A stretch of 64,000 nt of DNA from an uncultured Chlorobiota bacterium (GCA_900696645.1 CAADGV010000014.1:1-64000); one strand, 5' to 3'. Shown: positions 17,842-26,954, counted from the first letter of the stretch. Notes: generated from the sequence alone by a model not told the origin. Made by a program: numbers and translations.

Positions 17842-19395
17842 ATGCTGACTGTAGCAGAAAAACTCGAACTCCTCAAAAAGAAAAACGCTCACGTCAATCT
17901 TGGCGGCGGGCTCGACAAAATCGAGGCGCAGCACAAGCTGAACAAGATGACGGCGCACGAACGGATGCATTTGTTGTACGACAACGGGTTCTACGACGAG
18001 TTGTTCCGTTTCGCACAACACAATGCAACTTCGTTCGGGATGGCGGGAAAAGATCTGCCCGCTGATGGCGTCGTAACCGGGCTCGGCGCAATCGGCGGCA
18101 GACTTGTGTACGCCTCGTCGCAGGATTTTACAGTAATGGGGGGAAGTGTCGGCGGCGTACATGCAAAGAAGATCTGTGAAATTATGGACATGGCGCTGAA
18201 AGCAGGCGCGCCGTACATCGCCATCAACGACAGCGGCGGGGCGCGGATCCAGGAAGGCGTCGACTCGCTGCGCGGATACGGACGCATCTTCTACTACAAT
18301 ACGCTTCTCTCCGGTGTAGTGCCGCAAATTTCCATTATTGCCGGGCCATGTGCAGGGGGCGCAGCGTATTCGCCCGCGCTGATGGATTTCATCATTATGG
18401 TGAAGGATACCGGACAAATGTTTATCGCCGGGCCTGAAGTTATCAAGCAGGCGACGGGAGAAGAGATTACTGCCGAAGAGCTCGGCGGAGCGCTGGTGCA
18501 GGCAGCAACGAGCGGCAACGTGCATTTCATTGCCCGCGACGACGCGGACGCCATCGAAATCGCGCAAACGTTGCTGAGCTATCTTCCCGCCAACAATACA
18601 GAAGATCCCCCCTCACATAGCAGCGGCGACCTGCTGATGATAGAGGACGAAGAGCTGAACCGGATTGTCCCCGACGATCCGCGCGATCCTTACAATATGT
18701 TCGACATTCTGCATCGTGTATTCGACCCGAACACGATTTTCGAAGTACATAGTCACTATGCGAAGAACATCATCGTGGCGTTCGCCCGAATGAACGGCCG
18801 GGTTGTCGGGATAGTGGCGAATCAACCCATCGAAAAGTTCGGCGCTATTGATATTGATGCTTCGGACAAAGCCTCGCGATTCATCCGTTTCTGCAATGCC
18901 TTCAACATTCCTCTTGTGAGTGTGGTGGATGTTCCCGGATTCTTGCCGGGAGTCGAGCAGGAGTTCGGCGGCATCATCCGGCACGGGGCGAAGATGCTGT
19001 TCTCGTTCTCCGCCGCTACGGTTCCCAAAATCTCGATTGTCGTCCGCAAAGCCTACGGAGGCGCATACCTCGCCATGTGTGCCAAGAGTCTCGGTGCTGA
19101 TCGCGTTGCGGCATGGCCGACGGCGGAGATTGCGGTGATGGGAGCAGAGGGTGCCGTGAGTGTTCTGTTCAGAAACGAAATCAAGAACGCCCCCGACCCG
19201 AAGGCGAAGCGTCGCGAGTTAATTGACAAGTATCAGGAAGAATTCTCAACGCCGTATATGGCTGCCGGTAAAGGACTTGTCGATGCAGTGATCGAGCCAA
19301 AGAAGACGCGGGCATATCTTGCTGTTGCGCTGGAATCGCTGCGCAGCAAGCGTGATTTGCGTCCGCAAAAGAAACACGGGTTGATTCCTTTGTAA
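17842..19395 (+). CDS. mmdA: carboxyltransferase (alpha) subunit of Na+-pumping methylmalonyl-CoA decarboxylase
   Basis: The 517-residue protein transfers the carboxyl group from (S)-methylmalonyl-CoA to biotin. Both crotonase-fold halves are present: the N-terminal half with INDSGGARIQEGVDSLRGYG and IAGPCAGGAAYSPALMDF (oxyanion glycines), and the C-terminal half with DVPGFLPGVEQEFGGIIRHG and VVRKAYGGAYLAMCAKSLGAD. The same fold occurs in propionyl-CoA carboxylase beta chains. The neighbouring oadG, biotin carrier and membrane beta subunit decide in favour of the membrane-bound decarboxylase. All genes read in the same direction with gaps under 20 bases. Confidence 0.93.
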   Translation: MLTVAEKLELLKKKNAHVNLGGGLDKIEAQHKLNKMTAHERMHLLYDNGFYDELFRFAQHNATSFGMAGKDLPADGVVTGLGAIGGRLVYASSQDFTVMGGSVGGVHAKKICEIMDMALKAGAPYIAINDSGGARIQEGVDSLRGYGRIFYYNTLLSGVVPQISIIAGPCAGGAAYSPALMDFIIMVKDTGQMFIAGPEVIKQATGEEITAEELGGALVQAATSGNVHFIARDDADAIEIAQTLLSYLPANNTEDPPSHSSGDLLMIEDEELNRIVPDDPRDPYNMFDILHRVFDPNTIFEVHSHYAKNIIVAFARMNGRVVGIVANQPIEKFGAIDIDASDKASRFIRFCNAFNIPLVSVVDVPGFLPGVEQEFGGIIRHGAKMLFSFSAATVPKISIVVRKAYGGAYLAMCAKSLGADRVAAWPTAEIAVMGAEGAVSVLFRNEIKNAPDPKAKRRELIDKYQEEFSTPYMAAGKGLVDAVIEPKKTRAYLAVALESLRSKRDLRPQKKHGLIPL

Positions 19396-19414
19396 TTCCC
19401 TATCTTAACAAAGA

Positions 19415-19765
19415 ATGGAAAGAATACTCGAAAGCCTTCTCGTCATGCTTGTCGGAATGACGGGCGTATTTACTTCGCTTGTACTTCTGGCTGGAATGAT
19501 TTGGTTTTTCCGGTGGGCTGATGAAGGGTTGAATGCCTGGAGGATCAAGAAGTACGCGGAAAAGGTGGAAGCCGAGCGTGTTGAAGATGAGATCAACGAT
19601 GAACTGATTGCGGTCCTTTCGGCGGCCGCTGCAACGGCGCTCCGTAAATCCGTCGTCGTGAAAAAAGTCCAATTTCTCAGCCAAAAAACGACCGGCGGCT
19701 CATGGGCCGTAACCGGCAGGTTGAATGTGATGGCATCGCATGCAATTTCAAAAAGGAAATCATAA
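19415..19765 (+). CDS. oadG: OadG-family gamma subunit of the Na+-pumping decarboxylase
   Basis: A 116-residue protein with one N-terminal transmembrane helix (LLVMLVGMTGVFTSLVLLAGMIWFF region), a charged linker and a soluble tail ending in WAVTGRLNVMASHAI, the typical close of a decarboxylase gamma chain. In this family the gamma subunit holds the alpha and beta subunits together. It lies between mmdA and the biotin carrier gene, with the next start 3 bases after its stop. Confidence 0.85.
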   Translation: MERILESLLVMLVGMTGVFTSLVLLAGMIWFFRWADEGLNAWRIKKYAEKVEAERVEDEINDELIAVLSAAAATALRKSVVVKKVQFLSQKTTGGSWAVTGRLNVMASHAISKRKS

Positions 19766-19768
19766 GTC

Positions 19769-20161
19769 ATGAAGAAACTCCTGATTACTGTGAACGGCAA
19801 GCGTTATGAAGTTGATGTGGAAGTTGTGCAGGACGACGAGGTGATTCAAGCTCAGCCGCCGTTTCGCCCGCCTGTGCGCACGATGGACAGCTACGTGACT
19901 CCCGTGACCACGCCACTCCCCGCAAAATCAAAACCAAGCGTAGCCGACAAGAAATCCCTTACGTCACCGATCAACGGCGTTGTGCTTGAGATACCTGTGA
20001 AGGAAGGGCAAAGTGTAAAAGTGAACGATGTTCTTTTTGTTCTTGAAGCGATGAAAATGAAAACCAACATCGCTTCGCCGCAAACAGGGAAAGTCAAGTC
20101 TATCAAAGTAAAGGTGAACGACACGATTGAGGCGGGCCGCGTGTTGCTCACGTTTGAGTAG
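19769..20161 (+). CDS. mmdC: biotin carboxyl carrier subunit of the decarboxylase
   Basis: A 130-residue protein with the biotinylation motif VLEAMKMKT, whose first Lys carries biotin, inside a C-terminal biotinyl domain (about 60-130: [20 protein letters not shown] ... GRVLLTFE). A Pro/Thr-rich linker (about 30-55) precedes it and gives mobility between the carboxyltransferase and the membrane pump. It starts 3 bases after oadG. Confidence 0.92.
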   Translation: MKKLLITVNGKRYEVDVEVVQDDEVIQAQPPFRPPVRTMDSYVTPVTTPLPAKSKPSVADKKSLTSPINGVVLEIPVKEGQSVKVNDVLFVLEAMKMKTNIASPQTGKVKSIKVKVNDTIEAGRVLLTFE

Positions 20162-20178
20162 GATCGGGAAAGCAGAGA

Positions 20179-21309
20179 ATGCTGGATCATCTTGAAAAAT
20201 TTGTTCAGGGAATGGGCTTCTGGCAACTGACCGGCGGCCAGGTGACGATGCTTGCGATTGCGGGTCTGCTGATCTATCTCGCAATCCGTCGCGGGTTCGA
20301 GCCGTTGTTGCTACTCCCGATTGGCTTCGGCGCATTTCTTGCCAATCTGCCCGGAAGCGGATTGCTTACACCGCCGGACGGAGAAACGATTGGCGGGCTC
20401 TACTATTACATCTCGAAGGGAATCGAGCTCGAGATCTTTCCGCCGCTCATTTTTCTCGGCATTGGCGCGATGACGGATTTCGGTCCGCTGCTGGCGAATC
20501 CGAAGACATTTCTTCTTGGCGCTGCCGCGCAGTTTGGCGTTTTCACAGCGTTGCTTACCGCGGTTGCGTTGGGGTTCAGTCTCAAAGAAGCTGCCGCAAT
20601 TGGTATCATCGGCGGTGCCGACGGACCGACGGCAATCTATCTTTCACTCAAACTTGCGCCACATTTACTCGGGCCGATTGCCGTTTCTGCATATTCCTAC
20701 ATGGCGCTTGTTCCGCTGATTCAGCCTCCTCTCATGCGATGGATCACGAATGAGAAGGAAAGACTTGTCGTGATGGAGACGCCCAAGCCCGTCTCCAAAA
20801 AAATCAAGATCATCTTTCCGCTCGCGGTAACTGTTGTTGGAGTATTCATCGTGCCGCCCGCCGCGCCGCTGCTTGCCATGTTGATGGGAGGAAATCTGTT
20901 GAAAGAAAGCGGCGTTGTCGAACGTCTTACGAACATGGCGCAAAATGAGCTTATCAACATTGTCACGTTCTTTCTCGGAACATGCGTCGGCATGACAATG
21001 GCGGCGGATGTGTTTCTTCGGTGGGAAACACTGAAGATTCTCTCGCTCGGGGTGGTTGCGTTCAGCTTCTCAACAATCGGCGGACTACTGGTTGGCAAGC
21101 TGATGTACAAAGTGACGGGCGGGAAAGTGAATCCACTGATCGGCTCCGCCGGCGTTTCCGCGGTGCCTATGGCGGCACGAGTGTCACACAATGTCGGACA
21201 GGAATACAATCCGCAGAACTATTTGCTGATGCACGCAATGGGCCCGAACGTTGCAGGCGTTGTCGGGACTGCGATTGCAGCGGGAATTTTGCTGGCGATA
21301 TTGGGATAG
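20179..21309 (+). CDS. mmdB: membrane beta subunit, Na+-translocating decarboxylase
   Basis: A 376-residue multi-helix inner-membrane protein that decarboxylates carboxybiotin and exports Na+. The diagnostic motif [10 protein letters not shown] with the essential Asp is present, as are [16 protein letters not shown] and [19 protein letters not shown] near the C-terminus. Length is normal. It is the last gene of the operon. The complete set predicts energy conservation from succinate/propionate-type metabolism through a sodium gradient. Na+ rather than H+ is assumed from the family. Confidence 0.93.
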   Translation: MLDHLEKFVQGMGFWQLTGGQVTMLAIAGLLIYLAIRRGFEPLLLLPIGFGAFLANLPGSGLLTPPDGETIGGLYYYISKGIELEIFPPLIFLGIGAMTDFGPLLANPKTFLLGAAAQFGVFTALLTAVALGFSLKEAAAIGIIGGADGPTAIYLSLKLAPHLLGPIAVSAYSYMALVPLIQPPLMRWITNEKERLVVMETPKPVSKKIKIIFPLAVTVVGVFIVPPAAPLLAMLMGGNLLKESGVVERLTNMAQNELINIVTFFLGTCVGMTMAADVFLRWETLKILSLGVVAFSFSTIGGLLVGKLMYKVTGGKVNPLIGSAGVSAVPMAARVSHNVGQEYNPQNYLLMHAMGPNVAGVVGTAIAAGILLAILG

Positions 21310-21627
21310 AATTGCCGAAAAGGCGATTAGGGTTCTTCGTTCTCGTATTGTTAATCACAATTCACAAAATAGTTGTTGCTATTGGTTCACATTAGCGTTA
21401 TCATAGTCCTGTCAAAAACAGTGCATCGTTGTTGATGCTTTTACTGTTCTCACAAGGAGCAGGTTTCGCTAAGAGTTGTTCTAAACAAACCCGTAGCAAA
21501 GCAGCAATCGCAACCGTGATGTAATGGCGGCTTGCGATTTTCTGTTTAAAGGCACACAAAGCTGGCTGTATCGTATCGTGTCCGCTGACAGCGGATTTGT
21601 TTAACACAATTGAAGGGACCTTTTCCA
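21310..21627 (+). promoter_or_regulatory. structured leader upstream of the cold-shock gene
   Basis: This 318-base stretch has no gene. It contains two terminator-like hairpins: AATCGCAACCG pairing with CGGcTTGCGATT followed by TTTCTGTTT (21506-21546), and TCCGCT/AGCGGA with a 3-base loop followed by TTTGTTT (21581-21602). A third stem starts in its last bases and encloses the start codon. Long structured leaders are typical of cspA-type mRNAs. The first hairpin could instead end the mmd operon. No clear promoter was found. Confidence 0.5.
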
Positions 21628-21828
21628 ATGGAAAAAGGGACAGTAAAATGGTTCAACGGAGCAAAAGGCTTCGGTTTCATTCAGCGTAGCGGTGGTGAAG
21701 ATGTGTTTGTTCACTACAAGGCAATTGCCGGCGACGGCTACAAGAACCTGAATGAAGGTGACCAGGTTGAGTTCGATGTCGAGAAGGGGCCGAAAGGCCT
21801 TCAGGCATCAAACGTCAGCAAAATCTAA
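21628..21828 (+). CDS. cold-shock domain protein (CspA family)
   Basis: A 66-residue single cold-shock domain with both RNA-binding motifs: [16 protein letters not shown] (RNP1 type KGFGFI) and DVFVHYKAI (RNP2 type). It binds single-stranded RNA and DNA and acts as an RNA chaperone. The ATG at 21628 is chosen because the family begins at MEKGTVKWF; the six residues upstream in frame are leader. The ATG lies in the loop of a CCTTTTCC/GGAAAAAGG stem (21619-21638), which could limit initiation. A strong terminator follows at 21857. Confidence 0.95.
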   Translation: MEKGTVKWFNGAKGFGFIQRSGGEDVFVHYKAIAGDGYKNLNEGDQVEFDVEKGPKGLQASNVSKI

Positions 21829-21856
21829 CAGCAAGTCCACACTCGCTGAACAGAAG

Positions 21857-21894
21857 TCCCGATCTGTTTAACCGCAGATCGGGATTTTCTTTTT
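21857..21894 (+). terminator. intrinsic terminator of the cold-shock gene
   Basis: A perfect 10-bp stem (TCCCGATCTG / CAGATCGGGA) with an 8-base loop is followed by TTTTCTTTTT, 29 bases after the csp stop codon. Confidence 0.9.
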
Positions 21895-21912
21895 GACCGC
21901 GCAGGAAAGCTC

Positions 21913-21933
21913 GCCACAAAGGCACCGGGACAT
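21913..21933. repeat. left arm of a degenerate intergenic inverted repeat
   Basis: GCCACAAAGGCACCGGGACAT matches, in inverted orientation, bases 22024-22044 at 15 of 21 positions. The pair brackets a gene-free ~90-base stretch before the helicase gene. The phrasing (CACAAAGGCAC) is like the CACGAAGGnCAC of the arms at 37914 and 38434. Confidence 0.4.
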
Positions 21934-22023
21934 CAAGGTTCTATCGTAAGGTCATCCATCCTTAACCAAGCTTCTCTTTTGCGCACTCCTTTTCCGCCCA
22001 CCGGCGGATCAGCCTACAACTGA

Positions 22024-22044
22024 ATGTCTTTGTGTCTACGTGGC
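22024..22044. repeat. right arm of a degenerate intergenic inverted repeat
   Basis: Reverse complement GCCACGTAGACACAAAGACAT, partner of 21913-21933. It overlaps the upstream extension of the helicase frame, which supports using the later ATG at 22065 as the helicase start. Confidence 0.4.
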
Positions 22045-22064
22045 AATTTTCAAGAAAGTACTCT

Positions 22065-23585
22065 ATGAAATCAGAATCACTCAAGTTGAGCAAAGAGATG
22101 GTTGCGTTGTTGAATCAACGCGGCATCACCGAGCCGACACCGATTCAAAAAGAAATCATCCCCGCCATTTTTGAAGGGAGGGATGTGATTGCTCAATCCG
22201 AAACGGGTTCGGGCAAGACATTAAGTTTTGCCATTCCTATTATCGAACGGACGAACCGGCGGGATGGATTGCATACGCTCGTCGTGTGTCCGACGCGTGA
22301 GCTTGCTGTTCAGATAGCGCAGGAATTTGTGAAATTTTCGCATGGCAAACATCTCGGCATAACGCCCATCTACGGCGGAATGTCCATCAGAGAACAAGCC
22401 CGGAAACTTAGCCGAACCAATATCATTGTCGGAACCCCGGGCCGACTGATCGACCTGCTGAACCGGGGAATGCTGCAACTCGATAAGATTACCACGCTTG
22501 TGCTCGATGAAGCGGATAGAATGCTCGACATGGGCTTCATCAAGGATATCGAAACCATCATGCACAAGGTTTCGAAAGAGCGCCAAACGCTGATGTTCAG
22601 CGCAACTCTGGCGAAGGAAATTGTCACGCTGAGCAGAAAATATCTCAAAGATCCGAAGCATGTACAAATGGCTTCATCCGTGAAGCCGGAATTTTTGCGG
22701 CAAACGTATTATCAAACGACTCCCGATCAGAAGCTTCATCTCCTCATTCATCTCCTCAAATTCGAACGTGATTTGGCGCTTGTTTTCTGCAACCGGAAAC
22801 ACATTACGGCAAAGATTGCAAAACAGCTTTCGCGTGAAGGAGTTCACGCACGATGCCTGAACGGCGACATGACGCAGGGCCAACGCGAGCGCGTGACGGC
22901 CGAATTCCGCCAGAAGAAATTCAATGTTCTTGTCGCAACCGATGTTGCGGCACGTGGCCTGCACATCGACGATGTAACCCACGTGTACAATTATGAAATC
23001 CCCCGCGATGTTGAAACGTACACACACCGCATCGGGCGGACGGCGCGTGCCGGAGAAAAAGGGGAGGCCATTTCGCTTGTTGCTACAGGCGAGGAACGTG
23101 GCTTCTTCCAGCGGGTACTGTTCACCTACAAGGGGAGTATTGTACTCAAAGGTGCCAACGATATCGGGTATGTGAAGGTGAAGATGGAAGATGTGCCGTT
23201 GCACGAAAAAGCGGAGCGGCAGGCCGCGAGTCGGTCAACGAGCAGGAATACCTACACTGCATCAAGTGGCAAACCGCGGCGCGTACGGGCGTCGGAATTC
23301 TCTTCTCAAAGGAATCACGCATATCGCTCCAAAGATCGTGAGGAGTCGGGTGTGCCTGCCTCAGGACGAAAGCTTGAGCGTCAGACTGTCGAATCCCAGG
23401 ATGATACGTTTAGTCAGGTGAATGTAACCAACACGTCAAGGCAGATGTACCCGCAGCGTAAATACAAGCGGCCAAACTTCCAATCGCAGAAGCCATCCAC
23501 GGAAAAAAAGCGCATTTGGGATAAACGCAGCTTCGGGGAAATGTTGCAACGGAAAAAGAAAAGTAAGTTCCGCCCATCAGCGTAA
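22065..23585 (+). CDS. DEAD-box ATP-dependent RNA helicase
   Basis: A 506-residue RhlE/CshA-like helicase. Ordered motifs are: Q motif (EPTPIQKEII), I (SETGSGKT), Ia (PTRELA), GG, Ib (TPGR), II (DEAD), III (SAT), IV (ALVFCNRK), V (ATDVAARGLHIDDV) and VI (HRIGRTARAG). The last ~120 residues form a basic, Ser/Arg/Lys-rich tail (RKYKRPNFQSQ ... RKKKSKFR) typical of RNA-binding extensions. I start at 22065 because the 11 residues upstream overlap an intergenic repeat. It directly follows a cold-shock gene; both act on RNA structure, and DEAD-box helicases are often cold-induced. Confidence 0.92.
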   Translation: MKSESLKLSKEMVALLNQRGITEPTPIQKEIIPAIFEGRDVIAQSETGSGKTLSFAIPIIERTNRRDGLHTLVVCPTRELAVQIAQEFVKFSHGKHLGITPIYGGMSIREQARKLSRTNIIVGTPGRLIDLLNRGMLQLDKITTLVLDEADRMLDMGFIKDIETIMHKVSKERQTLMFSATLAKEIVTLSRKYLKDPKHVQMASSVKPEFLRQTYYQTTPDQKLHLLIHLLKFERDLALVFCNRKHITAKIAKQLSREGVHARCLNGDMTQGQRERVTAEFRQKKFNVLVATDVAARGLHIDDVTHVYNYEIPRDVETYTHRIGRTARAGEKGEAISLVATGEERGFFQRVLFTYKGSIVLKGANDIGYVKVKMEDVPLHEKAERQAASRSTSRNTYTASSGKPRRVRASEFSSQRNHAYRSKDREESGVPASGRKLERQTVESQDDTFSQVNVTNTSRQMYPQRKYKRPNFQSQKPSTEKKRIWDKRSFGEMLQRKKKSKFRPSA

Positions 23586-23600
23586 TTGAGTAGGACAAAG

Positions 23601-23650
23601 TGGCCGATCGGTTCGGGAATTTCCCATTTTCGCAACGATTGGCCATTTTC
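23601..23650 (+). terminator. probable terminator of the helicase gene
   Basis: TGGCCGATCG pairs with CGATTGGCCA (10 bp, one G-T) around a 25-base loop and is followed by TTTTC. The T run is short, so the strength is uncertain. Confidence 0.5.
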
Positions 23651-23656
23651 GATACC

Positions 23657-23685
23657 TTGACTTTCTTTCAGAATAAGGTTAGATT
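23657..23685 (+). promoter_or_regulatory. candidate promoter of the uppS-bamA-lpx supercluster
   Basis: TTGACT, a 17-base spacer and TAGATT give a good housekeeping-type promoter. A perfect 8-bp hairpin (GCCGATTT / AAATCGGC, 23691-23710) lies at the predicted 5' end of the transcript and may stabilise it. The hairpin is followed by a T-rich stretch (TATTCATTTTTATT), so attenuation is also possible. Confidence 0.55.
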
Positions 23686-23744
23686 TTTGTGCCGATTTGC
23701 AGAAATCGGCTATTCATTTTTATTCCAACGGGAGATTCCAACCT

Positions 23745-24569
23745 TTGTCTCAAGGACCTCAGCAGGCGACCGGCGAAGATTTGAAGATGCAGGAAGCGCT
23801 GAAACGTTCTGGCGAAATTCCGGGGCATATTGCAATAATCATGGATGGAAATGGCCGATGGGCTAAGAAACGCGGCATGCCGCGCATTGCCGGCCACAAC
23901 GAAGGTGTCGAATCCGTCCGCGATACCGTTGAGGCCTGCGGTCAGTTGGGAGTCAAATACCTGACGCTGTACGCCTTCTCCACAGAAAACTGGAAGCGGC
24001 CGGAAGAAGAAGTGTCGCTGTTGATGCGGCTTCTTTTACGGGCGTTGAAAGACGAAACCGACCGGCTTCACACAAACAACGTCCGCATCCAGGCAATCGG
24101 CGATATTGCAAAGCTACCGACGGAGGTTCAGAACGAGCTGATTGACGACATAGCAAAAACAAAGAACAACACAGGCCTTACACTGATTCTCGCCCTGAGT
24201 TATAGCGGCCGGTGGGATATTACAGAGGCCGTAAAGCGAATTGTTGCCGACGTGAAGTCGGGCAAGCTCGCCGAAGGGCAGATTTCCGAGGAGCTGATAG
24301 GATCGTATCTCTCCACTGGGAACGTTCCCGACCCCGATTTGTTGATTAGAACGAGCGGAGAGTTTCGCATAAGTAATTTCCTGTTGTGGCAGCTTGCCTA
24401 TTCCGAGATGTTCATTACCGCCAAGCTGTGGCCGGGTTTTCGCCGTGAGGAATTGTACGAAGCAATCCGCAGCTATCAAAAACGTGAACGGCGCTTCGGC
24501 ATGGTCAGTGAGCAATTGAACAGGGATGGCTACTTCAACAGACTTATCAAGAGTGTAACAGGACCGTAA
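23745..24569 (+). CDS. uppS: undecaprenyl diphosphate synthase (cis-prenyltransferase)
   Basis: This enzyme adds isopentenyl units to farnesyl diphosphate to make the C55 lipid carrier for peptidoglycan and LPS. The signature HIAIIMDGNGRWAKKRG carries the catalytic Asp and the Arg and Gly of the pyrophosphate site. Further motifs are LYAFSTENWKRP, YSGRWDI and PDPDLLIRTSGEFRISNFLL. I propose the TTG at 23745, with GGGAG 10 bases upstream, giving 274 residues; an ATG at 23787 (260 residues, nearer the family length) is also possible. It is followed after 3 bases by bamA, so both belong to the envelope operon. Confidence 0.9.
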   Translation: MSQGPQQATGEDLKMQEALKRSGEIPGHIAIIMDGNGRWAKKRGMPRIAGHNEGVESVRDTVEACGQLGVKYLTLYAFSTENWKRPEEEVSLLMRLLLRALKDETDRLHTNNVRIQAIGDIAKLPTEVQNELIDDIAKTKNNTGLTLILALSYSGRWDITEAVKRIVADVKSGKLAEGQISEELIGSYLSTGNVPDPDLLIRTSGEFRISNFLLWQLAYSEMFITAKLWPGFRREELYEAIRSYQKRERRFGMVSEQLNRDGYFNRLIKSVTGP

Positions 24570-24572
24570 AGC

Positions 24573-26954
24573 ATGAAGCAGAGAGTGTTGGCGTTGGTGG
24601 CAGCGGGGATTGTCATGGTCTTTTCTTCTACCCACCTTTTCGCACAACGATTACCCCAAACCCAGGAAGTACTGAAGATTCTCGGCATTTCGGTTGAAGG
24701 CAATTCCCTCGCAGAGCCATCCGCGATTATTGCCAACTCAGGTTTGCGAGTAGGCGATGAGTTTACGCTTCCCGGCGATAAAATCGGTCAGGCCGTCAGA
24801 AAACTGTGGCAGTTGAAAATTTTCTCCGACGTGCAGATCTCTATTGAACGAAGAGTGGGAGAAGGCGTCTTTCTCTCCATTCGCGTCACCGAGCTTCCCC
24901 GCTTTGAAGAAACCATCATTACCGGAAACGACGAAATCAGCACCGACAAACTCGAAAAGAAAATGGCGCTGATTCGCGGTCAAGTAATTGCCCCTCACGA
25001 TCTTACAAGGATTCAGAAGGATATTCTGAAAATGTATGAAGAAGAAGGGCACATGCTTGCCGATGTGAAGGTTTCAACACAACAGTTGGATACCAGCAAG
25101 AATCGCGTCAACCTGTTGGTGGATATCGATGAGGGACCGTACGTAAAAGTCCGCAACATCTATTTTTCCGGAAACGAAGCGTTCGATAGCGGCGACTTGA
25201 AGGGGGCAATGAAGGAAACAGCCGAAGCCCGCTGGTGGAAGATATTCTCGTCACACAAGTTCGACCGGAAGAAGTATGAGGACGACAAGAAGCTGATCGT
25301 AAAATTCTACCAGAAGAACGGCTACCGCGATGCATCGGTTATTGGTGATTCGATTTGGTATAGCGAAGATAAAAAGAACATGAACATCCGCATTGACGTT
25401 CATGAAGGAGCGCAATACAAAATCCGGAACATCGCATGGGAAGGTAACACAGTCTATTCTGACGAAATTCTTAACGAGCAACTCGGTATGAAGCCGGGTG
25501 ATGTGTACAACCAGGAAAAATTCGAACAGAACCTGCGCGGCAACGAATCGCAAACCGACGTTGCATCCCTCTATCTGAACAACGGCTATCTCGCTTTCAA
25601 TCTCGAACCGGAAGAAACCCGCGTGGCGGAAGATAGCGTGGATATCCGCATCAAAGTGTACGAACGAAGCAAATTCGTCATCGGGCGGGTTGACATAAAA
25701 GGCAACACAAAAACACACGATAAGGTCATCCGGCGTGAACTCTACTCGCGCCCCGGCGATTTCTTCAATCGTGCCGCCATCATACGAAGCATCCGGCAGT
25801 TGTCGGTTCTGAATTACTTCAACCCGGAGAAGATCAATCCCGACACGTACATTCATCCGGAAGATAATATTGTCGATTTGACGTATTCCGTTGAAGAGAA
25901 ATCGAGTGATAACATCAATGCCTCGATCGGGTACAGTGGCGCATTCGGCGTAACGGGTGCCCTCGGATTTACCATCAACAACTTTTCGATTGCCGAGCCG
26001 CTTTCGGGAGGAGCCGGGCAGATTCTGAATTTCGAATGGCAGTTCGGCACGGAGTCACAATACAGAACATTCACTATCGGGTTCACCGAGCCGTGGTTGT
26101 TTGACTCACCTACCACGTTTGGCGTCAGCCTGTATAGCACCAAAATCAGATACACCTACAACTCGGAACGCACAGGCGGATCGTTGCGTATCGGCCGCCG
26201 TTTCCGCTGGCCGGACGATTACTTCCGCGGCGACTGGATTTTGACGGGTCAGCGTGTTGCTGAAGATTATCCGCTCATCGACGTGGGCCTGAGCAAATAC
26301 ACGCAGGTGAGCATTACGCAAATCATCTCGCGGAACAGCATCGATAATCCCGTCTTTCCGACGTACGGATCGAACTTCTCGCTCTCCATTCAAATGTCCG
26401 GAGGGCCGCTGCTTCCGGGCAACGTGGATTTCCACAAGTGGATTCTGAATTCTGAGTGGTACGTGCCGCTGTTCAACAGCAGTCGCGTGGCGCTGTATCT
26501 GAGTTCCGAATTCGGCTATGTTGGTGAGTTCGGCAAGTCTGCCGGACTTCCGTTCAACGATCGATTCTACATGGGAGGTACCGGCCTCGGATACATTTCT
26601 ACCACAGCGTTACGCGGGTACGAAGATCAATCTATCGGGCCTCGCGACCAATTGGGACGCATCTTCGGCGGCCGCGCCATGACGAGGCAGACTGCCGAAC
26701 TTCGTCTCGCGCTCGCCATCAATCCGATTCCGATTTACATTCTCGGATTCGTCGAAGGTGGTAATGTGTGGGAGAGATGGCAGAAGGCGGATTTTGCCAA
26801 CCTGAAACGGTCAGCCGGTTTTGGTGCCCGGTTGCAAATCAATCCTATCGGGTTGATCGGTTTCGACTACGGCTTCGGTTTCGATGATGTGTTGCCGTTG
26901 GATGGCCAGCCGGACGGTTGGAAATTCCACTTTGTATTCGGACGGGGATTCTAA
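24573..26954 (+). CDS. bamA: BamA, outer-membrane protein assembly factor
   Basis: A 793-residue Omp85 protein that folds beta-barrels into the outer membrane. A signal peptide (VLALVAAGIVMVFSSTHLFAQ) is followed by about five POTRA domains (roughly 33-425), each with the (V/I)xxGN pattern: GISVEGNSLAE, FEETIITGNDEI, VRNIYFSGNEAF, IRNIAWEGNTVY and IGRVDIKGNTKT. The barrel (about 430-793) contains GGTGLGYISTTALRGYEDQ, which holds the conserved loop-6 (V/I)RG-type motif as LRGY, and ends in an aromatic Phe (FVFGRGF). It would insert the barrel proteins of this window. Two periplasmic chaperone genes follow. Confidence 0.95.
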   Translation: MKQRVLALVAAGIVMVFSSTHLFAQRLPQTQEVLKILGISVEGNSLAEPSAIIANSGLRVGDEFTLPGDKIGQAVRKLWQLKIFSDVQISIERRVGEGVFLSIRVTELPRFEETIITGNDEISTDKLEKKMALIRGQVIAPHDLTRIQKDILKMYEEEGHMLADVKVSTQQLDTSKNRVNLLVDIDEGPYVKVRNIYFSGNEAFDSGDLKGAMKETAEARWWKIFSSHKFDRKKYEDDKKLIVKFYQKNGYRDASVIGDSIWYSEDKKNMNIRIDVHEGAQYKIRNIAWEGNTVYSDEILNEQLGMKPGDVYNQEKFEQNLRGNESQTDVASLYLNNGYLAFNLEPEETRVAEDSVDIRIKVYERSKFVIGRVDIKGNTKTHDKVIRRELYSRPGDFFNRAAIIRSIRQLSVLNYFNPEKINPDTYIHPEDNIVDLTYSVEEKSSDNINASIGYSGAFGVTGALGFTINNFSIAEPLSGGAGQILNFEWQFGTESQYRTFTIGFTEPWLFDSPTTFGVSLYSTKIRYTYNSERTGGSLRIGRRFRWPDDYFRGDWILTGQRVAEDYPLIDVGLSKYTQVSITQIISRNSIDNPVFPTYGSNFSLSIQMSGGPLLPGNVDFHKWILNSEWYVPLFNSSRVALYLSSEFGYVGEFGKSAGLPFNDRFYMGGTGLGYISTTALRGYEDQSIGPRDQLGRIFGGRAMTRQTAELRLALAINPIPIYILGFVEGGNVWERWQKADFANLKRSAGFGARLQINPIGLIGFDYGFGFDDVLPLDGQPDGWKFHFVFGRGF

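Noticed and set aside
17197-18567. 456-residue minus-strand open frame opposite mce and mmdA
   Set aside because: It is the antisense of two well-recognised genes; its Cys- and His-rich composition is a by-product of their codon use.
23666-23672. TTTCAGA within the uppS promoter spacer
   Set aside because: A single copy without the paired or inverted arrangement seen at the rrf2 gene; probably chance.
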